From NCBI RefSeq assembly GCF_034259205.1, contig NZ_CP139487.1, positions 3,100,001 to 3,164,000 of the forward strand: DNA of 64,000 nt. Direction: 5' to 3'. Made by a program: the position numbers and the translations under genes. The DNA comes from Peredibacter starrii. Lineage in GTDB: Bacteria > Bdellovibrionota > Bacteriovoracia > Bacteriovoracales > Bacteriovoracaceae. Under the pieces are notes generated by a model. That model did not search any database and was not told the DNA's origin. It saw only the letters and a program-made list of their open reading frames with translations. The stretch's first letter is position 1; each line of letters opens with the position of its first letter. Below, piece after piece: positions 34,223 through 42,371 of the stretch.

Positions 34223-35325
34223 GTAAGAAGAAGCTCTATAAAGTTCACAAAATTGCAGGTCTTACCCTGGGATTTTTTATTTTCCTCCTCGCCTTAAGTG
34301 GTGTCTTCATCACGTTCCGCGCTGAGATCATGCCCATGGTTTATCCAGAGTTCCATGTAACTCCAGGGCTTAAAGAACTTCCGGTAGAGACTCTTCTTTT
34401 TAATTCGAAAGAACACTTGGGTGATACCAAGCTCATCACGAATCTTTATACTGCCGAAGACAAGGAATCTGCTTACCTCGTTCTCTTTAAAGATCCTGAG
34501 GCCGCACTTCCTGGAATTCTTGCCATCAATCCTTATACCGGAAAAATCACCGGCGAAATGGCGGCCTGGCAAAATGCTTTTGCCGTTATGCTCTTTTTCC
34601 ACGCGAACTTCTTCTTAGGGAAATTTGGTGGCTACCTGGTTGGACTCTTAGGTGTAGTTCTGATGTTTTTCGTTATCTCCGGAGTTTATATTTGGCTCCC
34701 GAAGCACGGAACTTCCGCAAAGCTCAAGCGTTTACTTACTTTTAAGAGTAAAAACCAACCTCAAAACATCCACCATGGGATTGGTTTGGTTTTAGGTCTT
34801 CCTATATTTATCAGTGCGATTACTGGATTTCTCACGATCTTTGATCTTCTTTACCCAGTGGGGAAAATGATCAATAAGGATCCGGCATACGTTGAAGAAC
34901 TGGTGAAACAAGGAACATGTAACTTCCGTCGTGAAGTTCAGGCCCTGAATATTCTTTCAGAAAAACAAAGGGAAAATCTCATTTCGATTCACCTGTGCGG
35001 GAAAAAGAACTCGCTAGTGAAAGCGACTTACGGCCTTCACGACCGCCATTTCCTTTTGGGTTATGGACGAATTCTGATTGATGCTGAAACAAATGAAATA
35101 GTTCAGACCTTTAATTCAGCGACAGATCCGAAAAGTTGGAACATTAAGCGCCTGATCGTATTCCCGATTCACTCTGGTGAATATTTCGGAACGCCAGGTA
35201 GAGTAATCAATCTTATTACTGGTCTGGGTCTTATGGCCGTATTCTGTTCGGGAGTTTGGTTGTCAGTGAAGAGAAGAAGAAAATTGTCCCCAACTCTAGA
35301 AGAGTCAGGGACATTAGAAAATTAG
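34219..35325 (+). CDS. PepSY-TM membrane protein, probable ferric-siderophore reductase
   Basis: 368 residues with four main transmembrane helices (LTLGFFIFLLALSGVFITF; LVGLLGVVLMFFVISGVYIW; IGLVLGLPIFISAITGFLTI; ITGLGLMAVFCSGVWLSV) and a PepSY-containing periplasmic region. Conserved membrane-edge histidines (VHKIAG, HANFF, HHGIG, HSGEY) could bind haem, as in PepSY reductases such as FoxB that release iron from ferric siderophores. It ends the aerobactin operon through a 4-nt overlap with iucD, in the place of iutA. That link makes an iron-release role likely. Confidence 0.8.
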   Translation: MSKKKLYKVHKIAGLTLGFFIFLLALSGVFITFRAEIMPMVYPEFHVTPGLKELPVETLLFNSKEHLGDTKLITNLYTAEDKESAYLVLFKDPEAALPGILAINPYTGKITGEMAAWQNAFAVMLFFHANFFLGKFGGYLVGLLGVVLMFFVISGVYIWLPKHGTSAKLKRLLTFKSKNQPQNIHHGIGLVLGLPIFISAITGFLTIFDLLYPVGKMINKDPAYVEELVKQGTCNFRREVQALNILSEKQRENLISIHLCGKKNSLVKATYGLHDRHFLLGYGRILIDAETNEIVQTFNSATDPKSWNIKRLIVFPIHSGEYFGTPGRVINLITGLGLMAVFCSGVWLSVKRRRKLSPTLEESGTLEN

Positions 35326-36641
35326 ATTTGAAGAGTTAGACCAACACCAGCGTAATCGCCGTAGTCAAAACCACTTGTCAGACCAGCTGGCGCAGTACCT
35401 GTTGGCTCCTTATGAACTAAGTTGTTACCATCGCCATCTTGTTTCACGTAGTGGACATAAAATTTGTATCTATTTTGATCCAGGTACCAGTTAAGACCAA
35501 CGTCTACTGTTAAATCACGCCCGGTGTAATCTGAACCTTGTTCACCATAGAATCCACTCACCATAACTGCTGGTTCAAGAACTGTTCCGTTATTTAAGAA
35601 AAAGTTATAACCACCACGTAAGTGACCGGTACGAGCACGAGCGTAGTCCTTTTCACCTCTGTTCTTTTTATAAATATAGAAGAACTCTCCATCTATCTGC
35701 CAAGCGCCCCAGTTAAAAAGAATATCTCCACCGATTACATCGTTAGCAGAGTATTTAGGCGTTCTATCTTGAGAAGAACCATTAATTGCAACTGTTAGAC
35801 CTTTACGCTTACCGAAATAGTTAATGTTGTAGCTAAGGCCATACTTATCCATTTCTTTGTCACCAAAGTTCCAGGCAGCACGACCCACGTATACTAAAGA
35901 AGCTGAATCTGAACCTTGGGTCTCACCTAATGTTGTCCCACTACCACCAGTTGGAACAACTTCACCTGTTGTAACTTTGTTGAACACACCCACGTTATAG
36001 TTGAACCCACCCTCTGACATACCACCTACGTTGATACCAGTTCCACGACCGAAGCCGCGACCGATGACTGCTTGTCTTACGTAGTTTTGAGAAGGAGCTT
36101 TTTCAAATGAGTTAACGTTAAAGGCCGCAGTGATACTTTCACGAGAAATTTGCGGACGGAAATAACCAAAAGTAACGTGATACATGTCTGAGTTATCTGC
36201 AACCTTCCAACTAAGGATGGAATCCCAAATACCTACAGTTGCGGGACCACCTGATGTTGAACCATTACTTGAAGTTGCGGGAAGAGTCGTAGCACGTGTT
36301 GATGCTTGAGAATCATGACCAGCGTTATCGTAGTACATACTGATTTGATAACTTAAATTCTTATAAGGCTTTCCTCTGAATCCAAGTCGAGCTCGACGGA
36401 AGAAAAGATTCAAACGAGGATCAGTTTTATCCAAGGCCACATCACCGTCATTTTGGGCGGAGCGATCCATTGAATACACAGCCCACCCTTGTAACTGGGC
36501 ATATGGTTCAATCTTAAAATCAGGCGTTTTGAGCGCGAAGGGCGCGGGATTTTTATCTTTCTTTTCTGCTGTTTCTACAGTGGTCTGAGCGAAGACTAAC
36601 GAAGACGATAACAAGGCGATAGCACCAATCGATTTACGCAT
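35322..36641 (-). CDS. OprP/DcaP-like outer-membrane porin
   Basis: 439 residues with a signal peptide (MRKSIGAIALLSSSLVFA). The first strand region EPYAQLQGWAVYSMDR, RRARLGFRGKPYKNLSYQISMYYDNAG and the beta-rich remainder resemble the porin O/P (DcaP-like) group. No TonB plug is present, so it is not the missing aerobactin receptor. It is convergent with the PepSY gene, overlapping 4 nt. The start has CAGGAG at a good distance. Confidence 0.75.
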   Translation of the reverse strand: MRKSIGAIALLSSSLVFAQTTVETAEKKDKNPAPFALKTPDFKIEPYAQLQGWAVYSMDRSAQNDGDVALDKTDPRLNLFFRRARLGFRGKPYKNLSYQISMYYDNAGHDSQASTRATTLPATSSNGSTSGGPATVGIWDSILSWKVADNSDMYHVTFGYFRPQISRESITAAFNVNSFEKAPSQNYVRQAVIGRGFGRGTGINVGGMSEGGFNYNVGVFNKVTTGEVVPTGGSGTTLGETQGSDSASLVYVGRAAWNFGDKEMDKYGLSYNINYFGKRKGLTVAINGSSQDRTPKYSANDVIGGDILFNWGAWQIDGEFFYIYKKNRGEKDYARARTGHLRGGYNFFLNNGTVLEPAVMVSGFYGEQGSDYTGRDLTVDVGLNWYLDQNRYKFYVHYVKQDGDGNNLVHKEPTGTAPAGLTSGFDYGDYAGVGLTLQI

Positions 36642-36742
36642 AACACTCCTGAAAATATATTAATTAGAGTGTCATGGAGAATTTAGGTAGAAACAAGGTT
36701 TGCTAAATTTGCCTAGTACGTAGTTTCCGCAGAATTCCCGAC

Positions 36743-37900
36743 TTATTTCTTCGGCTTCTCTTCCTGGGCCTCTCGGATTCCATGATGTGCTTCACCATCT
36801 TCTAACTGAATTCTGTTCTCGATGCCGGGTTTGATGTTTTGCTTGGCCTTATGTTCAACCGCTTTTTTAAGCGGCGGAATAATTTCATATTTCATTTTGT
36901 TCGTAAAAGTAAAAGGAAAGACGGTCGCAAGGGTCTTGGCCTCTGAATCAGTCAGGAGTAGCTTCACCAGATTCCCACCCTCTTTAGCAGCGGAACCTTT
37001 AAAATCAAATCCACCCTCTGGAGTGTCCATTTTGAATTTACTCACAAAAGGTTTCACATAACCTTCAATTTTCCCCATCTGGGATTTTGCCTCTGCATAA
37101 AGATCCAACTTACCCTTATGGATATAGGCCTTAACTTTCTCTCTCACTAACGGATTGAGAGTTCGTAGATCAAATTTCTTGAGCTCACTATTCACGTCCC
37201 ATTGCAAAGGCTCAGTTTTAAGAGTTGCGATTCCTCCGACCTTCAAAGGCGCAGGACCAAATACATCGGCCGTCATCACAAAGTTTGTGACTGGATTTTT
37301 ATCTGAGGGAGTGAGATTAGACGCAATAACATTGATGTTCGAAATCGTTCTCGTTTCTTTTCCTTTGAAGCTAAGAAGATCCTGGATCGTTATATTAGAA
37401 TCATTCAGTTTAAAGACTTTAACATTCAACCGAGACTCTTTCTTTTTATCATCTTCGTCCTTGTCCTTGTCCTCTTTCTTTTTTTCCGCCAGGAGTTCTT
37501 TAATTCGCGTTTTTTCTTTTTTTGCCGTATCGATAAGTTTTTGAGAAGCGGTTACATTCATGCGATTCACAACAATATCAGTAATGATTTTCCCATCGAA
37601 GATATTTTTCCATGGTACATCTGCATTCACGGAACTAATGCTCATAAACTGCTGGCCGTTTGACTTCATCGTTCCTGTTATCCCTTCAATCGTGTATTTA
37701 CCTTTAATAATGGCCAGATCGATATCATCTATATGAAATGAGAAATTAGGGGATTCTTTTTTTAATCGATTATTGGCCACAGCGACCATCAGTGAAGGTA
37801 GGATCATTCTCAAAGCGACCATAAAACCCAGAATCAAAAAAACAATGAAGAACCAGGTGCGCTTATAAAATGGTTTAGGACGATGAAAGAAAAAACGCAT
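36743..37900 (-). CDS. DUF748/AsmA-like membrane-anchored protein
   Basis: 385 residues: an N-terminal transmembrane anchor (TWFFIVFLILGFMVALRMIL) preceded by basic residues, then a long periplasmic region of repeated short beta segments such as INVIASNLTP and FKMDTPEGGFDFKG, plus a Lys/Asp-rich insert (KKKEDKDKDEDDKKK near residue 150). The pattern fits DUF748, a bridge-like AsmA relative associated with lipid transport and outer-membrane upkeep. The C-terminus is charged (REAQEEKPKK). Confidence 0.68.
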   Translation of the reverse strand: MRFFFHRPKPFYKRTWFFIVFLILGFMVALRMILPSLMVAVANNRLKKESPNFSFHIDDIDLAIIKGKYTIEGITGTMKSNGQQFMSISSVNADVPWKNIFDGKIITDIVVNRMNVTASQKLIDTAKKEKTRIKELLAEKKKEDKDKDEDDKKKESRLNVKVFKLNDSNITIQDLLSFKGKETRTISNINVIASNLTPSDKNPVTNFVMTADVFGPAPLKVGGIATLKTEPLQWDVNSELKKFDLRTLNPLVREKVKAYIHKGKLDLYAEAKSQMGKIEGYVKPFVSKFKMDTPEGGFDFKGSAAKEGGNLVKLLLTDSEAKTLATVFPFTFTNKMKYEIIPPLKKAVEHKAKQNIKPGIENRIQLEDGEAHHGIREAQEEKPKK

Positions 37901-37985
37901 TTCAACCTGCCAGTTAATTAGTTTCCCTCCAAGAGTTCCATACTCCTACTAAGAGATCATTTTGCTGACTGAAATGTTTTGAATC

Positions 37986-38627
37986 TTAAATTTGGATCGC
38001 ACCAATAACTGAGACAGGTCTCGTACTTTGAATGGCTTCTTCCAGCATGCGACTGGCCAACACATCGACAGATGTCATGGCCCGCTTCCTGATTCCATCA
38101 GGCAGATATTTGCCAACACCATTCATAACATTGATGGCAATTTTCTCGCCCAAACGAAATTCTTTTCTCTCCCCCATGAGGAGACTAGGTCGCATAATAA
38201 CGAGATGATTGAGATTTAAATTTTTCAGTGCTTCTTCCACCTCACCTTTTACTCGGGAGTAAAAGATCTTAGAACGGGCATTGGCGCCTTCCGCTGAAAT
38301 AACAACGAAGGACTTGGCATCATGGGATTTGGCTATTTTCCCAAATTCTAAAACCGCATTGTAATCTACTGCCCGAAATTTTTCCTGACTCCCGGCCGTT
38401 TTAATCGTAGTTCCAAGACAGCAGAAATAAATATCCCCCTTGAGCTCATGGGCCTTGATTGAAAGATCTTTAAAATCAGAACAGATGACTTCTTTCAATT
38501 TGCTTGAAGTAATCCGGAGTGACGATCGGGAAACAGAAACCACTTCCTTAATGCGTGAATCATCCAGAAGTTTATGAATGAGGTGAGATCCAACTAAACC
38601 AGTGGCACCACAAATAACAGCAATCAT
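37986..38627 (-). CDS. NAD(P)-binding HTATIP2-like oxidoreductase
   Basis: 213 residues with an N-terminal nucleotide fold VICGATGLVGSHLI (GxxGxxG) and the NAD(P)H-binding layout YFCCLGTT, VVISAEGAN, YSRVKGEVEEAL (YxxxK), VIMRPSLLMGER. This fits the atypical SDR subgroup that contains HTATIP2/TIP30-like and YbjT-like proteins. Substrate unknown. It precedes the small lipoprotein gene in an unrelated unit. Confidence 0.78.
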   Translation of the reverse strand: MIAVICGATGLVGSHLIHKLLDDSRIKEVVSVSRSSLRITSSKLKEVICSDFKDLSIKAHELKGDIYFCCLGTTIKTAGSQEKFRAVDYNAVLEFGKIAKSHDAKSFVVISAEGANARSKIFYSRVKGEVEEALKNLNLNHLVIMRPSLLMGERKEFRLGEKIAINVMNGVGKYLPDGIRKRAMTSVDVLASRMLEEAIQSTRPVSVIGAIQI

Positions 38628-38651
38628 AGAAGTTCCTTTTCATTCATCTTA

Positions 38652-39044
38652 CTATTGAACAGGGACTCTTTGAAAGAAAGATTCACGCTTTCCCTCAACC
38701 ATGAGGTCCACTTTCACATTGAGGACTTTATCGCCTCTAGTATCAATATTTCCAATAAGCGCATCACCACTTTTTCCGAGGTCCTCTACGGGCCAGTCAC
38801 TCTTTGAAAGAACGGAACTATATTTGGCGCGTGCTCCTTGTACTGGAAGTGGTTCAAGTTTCTTGCCTGTGTCTTGTAAGGGATAAAGTTTTATTTCGTC
38901 TGGTGTTACCACCACTTCAAGGTAATGCTCTCTACCTTTAAGAAGTGTGCCTCCATGCTGAGAGGTCAGTTTTTGGGCAGGTGTGGATGTCTCGCTGGCG
39001 CAAGCACCAATGATGAGAAACACGATGAACAATGATAGTTTCAT
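38652..39044 (-). CDS. small lipoprotein
   Basis: 130 residues from the ATG at 39044 (ribosome site AGAGGT 6 nt upstream; an upstream ATG at 39071 would spoil the signal). The signal LSLFIVFLIIGAC has lipobox IGAC. The mature part is predicted beta-rich (HYLEVVVTPDEIKLYPL). Family not recognised. Confidence 0.68.
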   Translation of the reverse strand: MKLSLFIVFLIIGACASETSTPAQKLTSQHGGTLLKGREHYLEVVVTPDEIKLYPLQDTGKKLEPLPVQGARAKYSSVLSKSDWPVEDLGKSGDALIGNIDTRGDKVLNVKVDLMVEGKRESFFQRVPVQ

Positions 39045-39103
39045 AAATACCTCTAGGACTGAGGTTTTCATAAAAAAAGAAAGTCAGCATGACCCAGAGG
39101 GAA

Positions 39104-39958
39104 TTATTTGAAAAACTTGGGAATCTCTTTTTGAAGAACCTCAATGACAGACTTTTCCAGACGAGTAAAAAATTGTTTTTTACTATGACGGAGATACACC
39201 GGTTTTTTAAGCGATGTAAACCCACGCACGATTTTCAAATTTTTAAGCTCTTTCAAAGTATGACGAGGTTTGATCGCTCGACCTAAACCAAGCTGTACAC
39301 CCTTTAGAATTCCATTCTCATCGTGCATGAAGCTTCGATGAATCTTCTTAGGGGCATTCGTTTGGTTCTTAAAAAAATCTTCTGTCGTGGTATCGTTAGG
39401 ATTGGCGTCCAGATAAACATGAGAGCGCCCTTGCAGCGTTGAGCTCTCAATACAAATAAACTCTTCCTCTCCCATGAGAAACTGAACCACATCTTTTCTA
39501 TCGTTCTCTAAATTTGAAATAATAATGTCTGTCTTCGAATAGTTCAGCATTTCATCCAAAACAGAATTTGGTTTAACACTAAACTCCACCTGGACTTGAG
39601 GATGCTCTAAAAGAAACGGCGCCAAGGCCGGCATAACAACTTGTTCAAGAATGGATGAGTTGGAGGCAATTCGGATCAAACCTGAAAGTGAATCGCGGGC
39701 CTCTCCTCTAATATCCAGAAGAGCGTCTTGCTCCAGGGCCTTTTTATTTTTCACATACATCAAGAGCTTCTTACCGGCCTCGGTAAGCTCTACTCCCTGT
39801 GGAGTGCGATCAAAAAGGGTGAACTCAACTGTTTCTTCAAGAGACTGAAGTCTGCGCGAAAGTGCGGGTTGGGACAAGTGGAGGATTTCTGAAGCTCGAG
39901 TGAAGCTTCCCTCCATTGCCACTGTGTAAAAGGCCTCTAATTGAGAGTCATTCAACAT
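39104..39958 (-). CDS. LysR-family transcriptional regulator
   Basis: 284 residues: winged HTH LQAFYTVAMEGSF-type start with SFTRASEILHLSQPALSRRL, then a substrate-binding domain (LIRIASNSSILEQVVMPALAPFL). It is divergent from a small EamA-type membrane protein gene, its likely target, with a palindrome pair between them. Effector unknown. Confidence 0.88.
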   Translation of the reverse strand: MLNDSQLEAFYTVAMEGSFTRASEILHLSQPALSRRLQSLEETVEFTLFDRTPQGVELTEAGKKLLMYVKNKKALEQDALLDIRGEARDSLSGLIRIASNSSILEQVVMPALAPFLLEHPQVQVEFSVKPNSVLDEMLNYSKTDIIISNLENDRKDVVQFLMGEEEFICIESSTLQGRSHVYLDANPNDTTTEDFFKNQTNAPKKIHRSFMHDENGILKGVQLGLGRAIKPRHTLKELKNLKIVRGFTSLKKPVYLRHSKKQFFTRLEKSVIEVLQKEIPKFFK

Positions 39959-39970
39959 GGCTATAATATA

Positions 39971-39999
39971 AATGCATAGATATATAAAATCAATGCATT
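39971..39999. promoter_or_regulatory. candidate LysR operator between divergent genes
   Basis: AATGCAT occurs at 39971-39977 and again within AATGCATT at 39992-39999, exactly 21 bp apart, separated by AT-rich sequence (GATATATAAAAT) that may hold a -10 box. This is the same two-turn spacing seen at the other LysR gene (8501/8522). Confidence 0.45.
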
Positions 40000-40046
40000 A
40001 TCCTTATATTCGGTTATGGGGCATACTGGGCCCTAAGGAGATTCAT

Positions 40047-40463
40047 ATGTTACTACCAGTAGCACTCACCGTATTTTCTTCTGCAATTTACCACTTCATG
40101 CTGAAGCAAGCGAGCAACAAATCGCCATTTCTAATCTTATTCTGGTCTTACGGAATTGCGGCCATAGTATGTCTCGCCTTAATATTTTTTAACGAGCAAC
40201 AACTTAAATTTAGTCTTCCCTTTAAAGACCGTCCTTATCTTCCGTTTATTTTGGCACTCGCTTTAATCGGGATTGAATTAGGTTACCTTGCTTCTTATAA
40301 GAGCGGTGGAAAGATCGGACAAGTTTCGATGATGACCCAAATGGTTTCTTTGGTGGTGATGCTGACCTTAGGATTTATTCTTGCGAAAGAGCCGCTGACG
40401 TTTAAAAAGGCATTCGGTGCAGTCACCGCTCTTTTTAGTTTCTTTTTACTGTCGAGACCTTGA
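40047..40463 (+). CDS. small EamA/DMT-type membrane protein
   Basis: 138 residues from ATG 40047 with AAGGAG 7 nt upstream (an upstream ATG at 39972 lies inside the operator). Five hydrophobic helices, e.g. LLPVALTVFSSAIYHFML, YLPFILALALIGIELGYLA and SMMTQMVSLVVMLTLGFILA, equal to one half of a two-EamA-domain transporter, so it probably dimerises. Its 3' end overlaps the convergent gene by 29 nt. Confidence 0.75.
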   Translation: MLLPVALTVFSSAIYHFMLKQASNKSPFLILFWSYGIAAIVCLALIFFNEQQLKFSLPFKDRPYLPFILALALIGIELGYLASYKSGGKIGQVSMMTQMVSLVVMLTLGFILAKEPLTFKKAFGAVTALFSFFLLSRP

Positions 40464-40827
40464 TCACATGAGTGCGCATGAACTGCACAAAAAGACATGA
40501 CGTAAAGGCCGCAAAACCAAGCGCCCCGCCAAGTCCTACATTGAAAGGTAATACGTAGTTAAAGATAAGCGCGTAAACAAGACTCGCCCAGAATAGTCTC
40601 TTTTCGGACATCTTCCCTGTTTCGCTCATACCTACGAAGGTCGCGCCCAGGAAGGCCGATTGAAGCAGAAGCTTGTGTTCAAATTCAAAGGGAACAGTCA
40701 TTAAATAGAAAGCAAGAGTCAGCATCGTGGAAGTCCTGATCGGACTAAGTTCCTTCTCTTTAATGATCCAACGTGTGAGCTGAGTGCTGATGATCGAGAC
40801 ACTCATAATTAAAATGAGTTTCACCAA
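40435..40827 (-). CDS. small membrane protein, homologous to its upstream neighbour
   Basis: 130 residues with about four hydrophobic segments. LQSAFLGATFVGMS and GLGGALGFAAFTSCLF align with LHSAIYAGTFAGMCSP and GIGGKLGTISFISSLIFF of the neighbouring 127-residue protein. The genes overlap by 7 nt, so the two look like separated halves of one membrane unit. Family not recognised. Confidence 0.65.
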   Translation of the reverse strand: MVKLILIMSVSIISTQLTRWIIKEKELSPIRTSTMLTLAFYLMTVPFEFEHKLLLQSAFLGATFVGMSETGKMSEKRLFWASLVYALIFNYVLPFNVGLGGALGFAAFTSCLFVQFMRTHVIKVSTVKRN

Positions 40828-41204
40828 GCGCCCTTACTTAAAAAGAAAATAAGACTTGAGATGAAAGAAATGGTCCCAAGCTTTCCACCGATGCCTTTTA
40901 CATAAGGCATGCTTAATAAATAAAGGGTCACTCCAATTAAAGACAGAACACAAACATGATAATGGTTTTCAAGAACCTGTGGTGAGCACATGCCTGCAAA
41001 GGTTCCAGCATAGATCGCGGAATGAAGTCCATTCTTTTCATAGAAGCGAGGAAAATGCAGAAAAGAACCAACGAACCCAGTACTGGCCGATGCCACTACC
41101 GCAGAAAATCCAAATTCCTTCTGGAGCATGCAACAGATAAAGCATCCCCCAAAAAAGGCGAAGAATTTCGAGATGAAAAGTTTTTTATCCAATACCTGAT
41201 TCAT
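40821..41204 (-). CDS. small membrane protein, first of a homologous pair
   Basis: 127 residues with about four hydrophobic segments (FFAFFGGCFICCML, VCVLSLIGVTLYLLS, LGTISFISSLIFFLS). Conserved GTFAGMCSPQ and GIGGKLG motifs are shared with the following gene. Starts in the upstream half of a two-gene unit. Likely assembles with its partner as a heterodimer (inference). Confidence 0.65.
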   Translation of the reverse strand: MNQVLDKKLFISKFFAFFGGCFICCMLQKEFGFSAVVASASTGFVGSFLHFPRFYEKNGLHSAIYAGTFAGMCSPQVLENHYHVCVLSLIGVTLYLLSMPYVKGIGGKLGTISFISSLIFFLSKGAW

Positions 41205-41255
41205 TGGGAGCCATTATCCAGCGAATCCGACATTTTAAAAATAAATTTTTATAGG

Positions 41256-41283
41256 AAAAAAAAGGCCGCCTGAACTGGCGGCC
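41256..41283 (-). terminator. intrinsic terminator after the 278-residue secreted protein gene
   Basis: Minus strand: 7-bp GC stem GGCCGCC / GGCGGCC with AGTTCA loop and a run of eight T. Confidence 0.88.
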
Positions 41284-41289
41284 AAATGG

Positions 41290-42126
41290 CTAATTTCTTT
41301 TTGAGTAGCATGTAACTTCTGGCATCCAGCGATTTCCGACTGGACAAATTCCTTTCATAAAGAGCTCTTCCAGGTGCCTCATCCATGAAACATCGAAGAC
41401 CGTGATCTGGCCCTTACCCAAAAGTGCTAAATCCTGGAGCATCTCTGCCTGCTTATACGGTGAATACTTATTGATAAACTCACCATCCACTTCTTTAAGA
41501 TTAATGGTCTTACGTGAAAATGGAATATTGATCTTTTTATATTCTTCATCATAGTCGCCATTATAATAAGCGATCACTTGATTCATTTCTTTTTCGTTCA
41601 GAAAGGTCTTAGCAAATAAGAAGTTCGTTACATCAAGCTCAGATCTTCCCATTCGGTCGAAAAGTTGAACTTTTCCTGGAAGAATATCATGAAGACCTCT
41701 CATTGCCGCTTGCTCAGTGTTTGTTACACCTTCATCAAGTCCCTCAACTGGAAAGCTCATTCCTACCAATCGCTGAAATGAATCTTTCACCATTCCATGA
41801 AACAATTTAACTGTTCTCTTACGAGCATTCTCTTCAGTATGCCCCGCTTTAAGAAGCGAATCATAATGATTCACAAGAGTCATTGTTACGGTATAAACTG
41901 GAGCATTCTCAGCGTTCTTAGGGTTCCCCCCCTGCTTCCAACGCTTACCACCCTCATATTCAAAAATCGTCGTTAAATCCAGACGACCATTTTCAAGATT
42001 AAGCTCTTGTTTCTTGTCCCATGTGAACATGTCGTGAGAAGCGAGTCCGATCACTCCCACGTCTTTTAAAAGAACTTCAGCGTGAGCAACTGAAGCGAGC
42101 AACATAAGTGCTACTATAAGTTTCAT
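41290..42126 (-). CDS. secreted protein of unknown function
   Basis: 278 residues from ATG 42126, where AAAGGA has proper 6-nt spacing (ATG 42132 would abut it). Signal peptide MKLIVALMLLASVAHA. The mature protein contains HDMFTWDKK, VTMTLVNHYDS, HDILPGKVQLFDRMG and a last segment with two cysteines (GICPVGN, VTCYSKR). No family or catalytic motif recognised. Its 5' leader contains a long hairpin (42178-42221). Confidence 0.68.
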   Translation of the reverse strand: MKLIVALMLLASVAHAEVLLKDVGVIGLASHDMFTWDKKQELNLENGRLDLTTIFEYEGGKRWKQGGNPKNAENAPVYTVTMTLVNHYDSLLKAGHTEENARKRTVKLFHGMVKDSFQRLVGMSFPVEGLDEGVTNTEQAAMRGLHDILPGKVQLFDRMGRSELDVTNFLFAKTFLNEKEMNQVIAYYNGDYDEEYKKINIPFSRKTINLKEVDGEFINKYSPYKQAEMLQDLALLGKGQITVFDVSWMRHLEELFMKGICPVGNRWMPEVTCYSKRN

Positions 42127-42177
42127 TGTCATTCCTTTGATAAATATTTTTTAATCATCCAATTTAAAATTCGGTTT

Positions 42178-42221
42178 GTCCCCTAAAGAGAAAGTGGCCA
42201 CTTGCTCTCTTTAGATGGGAC
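42178..42221 (-). promoter_or_regulatory. hairpin in the leader of the secreted-protein gene
   Basis: GTCCC-CTAAAGAG on the left pairs with CTCTTTAG-AT-GGGAC on the right; the perfect 12-mer palindrome AAGTGGCCACTT (42192-42203) lies inside. It is about 50 nt upstream of the minus-strand start and has no T-run, so it may be an operator or an RNA element rather than a terminator. Confidence 0.4.
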
Positions 42222-42329
42222 ATTTGATGGGTAATAAAGACGGGACAATCGATAGGTCTAACAGACAGGCTAAGGGTTTTTAAGATCAAGTCTGGCCACT
42301 TTAAAATCAAATAAATTGATGTTTTCATT

Positions 42330-42371
42330 ATTGTTTGATTATTAAAACATTGGTTTTAATTGTCAAACAAT
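42330..42371 (-). repeat. AT-rich long inverted repeat at the end of the Kef-type gene
   Basis: ATTGTTTGATTATTAAAAC (42330-42348) pairs with the arm ending TCAAACAAT (to 42371) at 17 of 19 positions. It overlaps the last codons of the antiporter gene. There is no T-run, so terminator function is uncertain. Confidence 0.5.

Noticed and set aside
35322-36641. Possible TonB-dependent aerobactin receptor next to the siderophore operon
   Set aside because: No TonB box or plug-domain motifs; the protein fits a porin and is on the opposite strand.
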